NCBI RefSeq assembly: GCF_914767665.1
Contig: NC_059504.1
Coordinates: 2,854,501 to 2,918,500, forward strand
Direction: 5' to 3'
From: Harmonia axyridis
Taxonomy: Eukaryota; Arthropoda; Insecta; Coleoptera; Coccinellidae
DNA: 64,000 nucleotides
The first letter of the stretch is position 1, and each line of letters opens with the position of its first letter. The notes under the pieces were generated by a model. It worked only from the letters and a program-made list of their open reading frames with translations. It was not told where the DNA came from and did no database searches. Made by a program: the position numbers and the translations under genes. Positions 60,101 through 64,000 of this stretch are shown in pieces.

Positions 60101-60413
60101 CTATGAGCCACTTAGAGAGGCTAGAGCTGCTGAAGAAATTGATTGCGTTCCCTGAGCGGCCCCAGAGGAGACCCCAAAGGAGGCACCACCACTTATACTG
60201 CCACCACCAAAACTGCCACCACCTTGACCACCAATACTGCCACCAAAAGATATCGGTTTGTCAGTCCTATATCCGTTTTCATCGGCTCTGTAATCCACTC
60301 TATACAAATTGTAACAATCAGCTCTTATAATTTCAACTTCATCACTCTTTCTGTTCGGATCTCTTATCAATACTCCATTCTCATATCTTGGTATTCCATT
60401 ATTCATCGTGTAA
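60101..60413 (-). CDS. RR-1-type terminal exon, copy A, with internal deletion
   Basis: Terminal exon of a cuticle gene on the minus strand: acceptor ATTGCAG, then YTMNNGIPRYENGVLIRDPN.. and YRVDYRADENGYRTDKP, a glycine-rich stretch (GGSIGGQGGGSFGGGSISGG) and the tail SISSAALASLSGS. Compared with the exon at 62110-62431 it lacks eight codons of the RR core (between IIRADCY and NLYRVDY), removing the conserved glycine-tyrosine strand. The deletion is bounded by short direct repeats (about TTACTATTTGTAT and TAACAATTTGTAT). No signal-peptide exon is visible to its right before the next copy, so it is either an orphan duplicate or an alternative last exon. Confidence 0.7.
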
Positions 60414-60699
60414 CTGCAATAATTATGAAACGTAACTCCTAAACGAATTTTCTGGTAAAATCAGCAGTTACTTTATTTGAAAGATCAATAAAATAATGAC
60501 AGATTCAACATAAGTGGGACTATTATTAATAATAATGCATTATTTGATAGAAGTGTAAAATAATTGAACCTTCAACGATTCTGGAATATTGGTGTAGTAA
60601 AAAAATGTATTTAGTTATCTATATCTCTATAGTGTTCCACTAGATATCGTAATAAAGAAGAGATTTCGTACTACAAAAAGTTTCCTGACAGTTTTGTGA

Positions 60700-61680
60700 T
60701 TAGTTGAATCAGTTCAATTAGAGCGCGAGTCGAAGATGGACACTAGAAAAGAGAAAATACGCTATATTTCACAGTTTTCCTTCAATGGAGTCGAAAATGC
60801 AAGCCGGGCTGCTGAAAAAGTAAATGGTGGTTATGGTCCTGTAACTGCCAATCATGCAATTTTGGTTTCGTCGATTCCGTTCCAGTAATTTCGATGTCAA
60901 AGATCAACCACGCAAGTCCAGTGGAGAAAATGTCCATAAAATCGTTGACATTGTCAAATCCGACCTTCATATAAGCACTGTTTCGATTACTCAAGAACTT
61001 AAGATTCTACAAGAAACCGTTTGGAACCATTTGCATAGGGCTAGTCACAAGAAGGAGCTCAAAGTAGGGTACCACATGAGGTAACGAAAAAAAACCTCAT
61101 AGACCGAATTTGCATCTGCGAATTGCTGCTGAATCACAACTAAATCGACCAATTTTTGTAGCAGTTGGTGACTGACGATGAAAAGTGGATCACTCACGAC
61201 AACGTCAAGCAGAAACGGTCGTGGTTGAAACGTGGTGAGCCGGCGGAAACGATGGTCAAGCTAAGATTGACGGCCAGGAAGGTTTTGCTTTGTGTTTGGT
61301 GGGATTGGCAGGGAATTATACGCTATGAGCTACTCATCTTGCATAACTGTTAACTCAGAACTGAACTGTCAAGAATTGGACCATCTGGAGGAAGTAATCG
61401 TCCAGAATCAGCCGGTTTTGGCCAATGGGAGAGGAATTGTGTTCAATCAGGACGACGCCACGACACACACAAGCTCTGGGATCTTGTTTGGGAGGTTCTT
61501 ATGCATCTACCTTATAGCTCGGACCTGGCTCCAAGTCATAACCATCTGTTCGTGTCCATGGAGAACAATTTTGCTGGTGAAAATTCCGCTTCAACAGAGG
61601 CTTGTGAGAACAAGTGTCTCAAATCATTTCAACTGAGGTAATCAAAGCCTTGTTTCTCATGCAAAAATAATTTATTTCTT
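60700..61680 (+). mobile_element. Mariner relic in tandem duplication, copy A
   Basis: Decayed mariner transposase from ATG 60736 (MDTRKEKIRYISQFSFNGVE). Frames shift several times: WFRRFRSSNFDVKDQPR, then VTDDEKWITHDNVKQKRSWL and ARKVLLCVWWDWQGIIRYEL, then FNQDDATTHTS and LPYSSDLAPSHNHLFVSM. The third catalytic position is histidine instead of aspartate. It shares its main frameshifts with copy B, so it decayed before the duplication. Confidence 0.87.
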
Positions 61681-62109
61681 CTACTTTTCACTACACATAA
61701 AAACAAGATTCTGTTTTTCTTTGCCTTCGATATTCTACAAATTTTTTTCAACCTACAACAGAACAGCAGCGTTAAATAAAATGGATATTTCCAATATCAA
61801 TTCAAATATTCAATATTTGAATTCCTCTCATATTTTAATGAATACAAAGCAACATAATTTTTAAGGGATGTAAGAGATATTTCAAACAGACTCAAGTTAT
61901 GGAACAGGCCTTCATTCATCAGTTATATCTTTATTCATATATTTGTTGAAAAAGAATTCTGTTCACTATGAATCAAGAATAAATAAAGAAACACGAAAGA
62001 ACACATAGATAATCATTGACGAAAATATTTCGTGAAATAAAAAGAATATTATAATGAAAAAAATAGTTTGGTATACATATATCATATTGTAAATGTATGA
62101 TCAGCTTCT
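61681..62109. other. Spacer between duplicated exons
   Basis: I searched the minus strand here for a signal-peptide exon with donor and acceptor and found none. AT-rich, matched by 63700-64000. Confidence 0.5.
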
Positions 62110-62431
62110 TTATGAGCCACTAAGGGAGGCTAAGGCTGCTGAAGAAATTGAGTGCATTTGTGGAGGTTGATAGGTACCAAGACTAGGAGCATATTGTGGA
62201 GTTGGAGAGGTAACAGCGGGTGGAGCATCACCGTCACCAGAAGGTATTGGTTTGAACGTTCTATATCCGTTTTCGTCGGCTATGTAATCCACCCTATACA
62301 AATTGTTATCTTCGCCTGTATACAAATAGTAACCATTAACTCTTAGAATTTCATCTTCATCACTCTTTCTGTTCGGATCTCTTATCAATACTCCATTCTC
62401 ATATCTTGTTATTCCATTACTCGTCGTGTAA
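62110..62431 (-). CDS. RR-1 cuticle terminal exon, copy B, intact domain
   Basis: Terminal exon, 106 codons plus stop, after acceptor ATTGCAG: YTTSNGITRYENGVLIRDPN, then NGYYLYTGEDNNLYRVDYIA, DENGYRTFKPIPSG, a proline-rich linker (APPAVTSPTPQYAPSLGTY) and the tail HSISSAALASLSGS. The RR core with G-x(8)-type spacing and Y-x-A-x-E-x-G-Y is complete, unlike copy A. The linker differs from the glycine-rich one of copy A. The signal-peptide exons must lie beyond the window edge if this exon is used. Confidence 0.82.
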
Positions 62432-62719
62432 CTGCAATAATCATGAAATATAACTCGTAAATGAATTTTCTGGTGAAATCAGCAGTTACTTCATTTGAAA
62501 GATCAAGAAAATAATGACAGATTCAACATAAGTGGGACTATTATTAATAATACATTATATGATAGAAGTGTTAAATAATTGAACCTTCAGCGATTCTGGA
62601 ATATTGGTGTAGTAAAAAATGGATTTAGTTATCTATATCTCGCGTTGTATAGTGTTCCAATAGATAGAGTTAGAAAGAACAGATTTCGTACTACAAAAAG
62701 TTTCCTGACAGTTTTGTGA

Positions 62720-63680
62720 TTAGTTTACTCAGTTTAATTTGAGCGCGAGTCGAAGATGGACACTAGAAAAGAGAAAATACGCTATATTTCACAATTTTTC
62801 TTCAATGGAGTCGAAAATGCAAGCCAGGCTGCTGAAAAAGTAAATGGTGGTTATGGTCCTGATACTGTAACTGCCAATCATGCAATTTTGGTTTCGTCGA
62901 TTCCGTTTCAGTAATTTCGATGTCAAATATCAACCACGCAAGTCCAGTGGAGAAAATGTCCATAAAATCGTGGACATTGTCAAATCCGACCTTCATATAA
63001 GCACTGTTTCGATAACTCAAGAACTAAAGATTCTACAAGAAACCGTTTGGAACTATTTGTATAAAGCTAGTCACATGAAGGAGCTCGAAGTAGGGTACCA
63101 CACGAGTTAACGAAAAAAACCTCATGGACCGAATTTGCATCTGCGAATTGCTGCTGAATCGCAACTAAATCGACCAATTTTTGAAGCAGTTGGTGACTGA
63201 CGATGAAAAGTGGATCACTCACGACAACGTCAAGCAAAAACGGTCGTGGTTGAAACGTGGTGAGCCGGCGGAAACGATGGCCAAGCTAGGATTGACGGCC
63301 AGGAAGGTTTTGCTGTGTGTTTGGTGGGATTGGCAGGGAATTATCAACTATGGGCTGCTCCTTTGGCATAACTGTTAACTCAGAACTGAACTGTCAAGAA
63401 TTTGATCATCTGGAGGAAGTAATCGTTCAGGTTTTGGCCAATAGGAGAGGAATTGTGTTCAATCAGGACAACGCCACGCCACACACAAGCTCTGGGATCT
63501 TGTTTGGGAGGTTCTTATGCATCTACCTTATAGCTCGGACCTGACTCCAAATGATAACCATCTGTTCGTGTCCATGGCGAACAATTTTGCTTGTAAAAAT
63601 TTCGCTTCAACAGAGGCTTGTGAGAACGAGTGTCTCAAATCATTTCAACTGAGGTAATCAAAGCCTTGTTTCTCATGCAA
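62720..63680 (+). mobile_element. Mariner relic in tandem duplication, copy B
   Basis: Second copy of the decayed mariner, from ATG 62756, with the same order of fragments (WFRRFRFSNFDVKYQPR, VTDDEKWITHDNVKQKRSWL, FNQDNATPHTS) and the same main frame breaks as copy A. It differs from copy A by small insertions such as six extra bases (GATACT) near 62862. Confidence 0.87.
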
Positions 63681-64000
63681 AAATAATTTTTTTCTTCTAC
63701 TTTTCACTACACATAAAAACAAGATTCTGTTTTTCTCTGCCTTCGATATTCTACAATTTTTTTTCAACTCACAACAGAACAGCAGCGTTTAATAAAATGA
63801 ATATTTCTAGTATCAATTCAAATGTTCAATAATTAAATTCATTTCATATCTTAATTAATACGAAGCAACATAATTTTAAAGGTATGTGAGAGATATATCA
63901 AACAGACTCAAGTTATGAAACAAGCCTTCATTCATCAGTTATATCTTTATTCATATATTTGTTGAAAAAGAATTGTGTTCACTATAAATCGAGAATAAAT

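Larger units (their letters stand above)
60088..64000 (-). repeat. Direct tandem duplication, about 2.0 kb unit
   Basis: The block from the RR terminal exon at 60101 through the mariner relic to about 62090 recurs from 62110. Corresponding points are 60101/62110, 60413/62431, 60736/62756 and 61938/63953, offsets 2009-2020. The last about 50 bases of the window begin a third boundary (TTGTTGAAAAAGAATTGTGT corresponds to about 61946), so the array continues to the right. Confidence 0.88.

Overview
The window looks like AT-rich nuclear DNA of an insect. It has short genes with GT-AG introns, TATA promoters and AATAAA signals, no operons, many Tc1/mariner relics, a copia-type LTR element and a satellite array. 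A beetle is my guess from the overall repeat style, but nothing here proves the order.

The genes I can support are mostly a dispersed cluster of small secreted cuticle proteins with the Rebers-Riddiford (RR-1) chitin-binding domain. Complete or nearly complete models are at 2255-6869 (+), 10835-11442 (+), 19186-21242 (-), 47647-50722 (+) and 56535-58563 (-). Two further RR terminal exons lie at 60101-60413 and 62110-62431 (-). A relative without an RR domain lies at 54203-55678 (+). Most share one architecture: a short first exon, an exon finishing the signal peptide and ending in phase 2, then an RR exon. Five of the eight end in a nearly identical tail, (G/S)ISSAALASL(S/G)G. They would act outside the epidermal cell, binding chitin in the cuticle. 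One unrecognised three-exon gene end lies at 26321-27020.

Layout: 0-12 kb, two RR-1 genes separated and invaded by mariner-type elements. 12.1-18.6 kb, a copia-type LTR retrotransposon with two 369-bp LTRs identical by eye, a 5-bp target duplication and a decayed interior. 19-29 kb, an RR-1 gene with an R1/Jockey-type relic in its intron, DD41D mariner copies, hairpin elements and the unrecognised gene. 29-33 kb, dispersed and fold-back repeats. 33.4-47.1 kb, a tandem satellite of 477-bp monomers with higher-order structure. 47.6-64 kb, the remaining cuticle genes, finishing in a direct tandem duplication of about 2.0 kb that carries an RR terminal exon plus an old mariner relic and continues past the window edge.

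The most interesting structures are four: the satellite with its higher-order repeats and crossover traces; six copies of a transposon that all share one internal deletion; a recently inserted LTR element whose coding region is already dead; and a cuticle-gene cluster with a conserved tail, one paralogue that lost its RR domain, and duplicated terminal exons lacking nearby signal exons.
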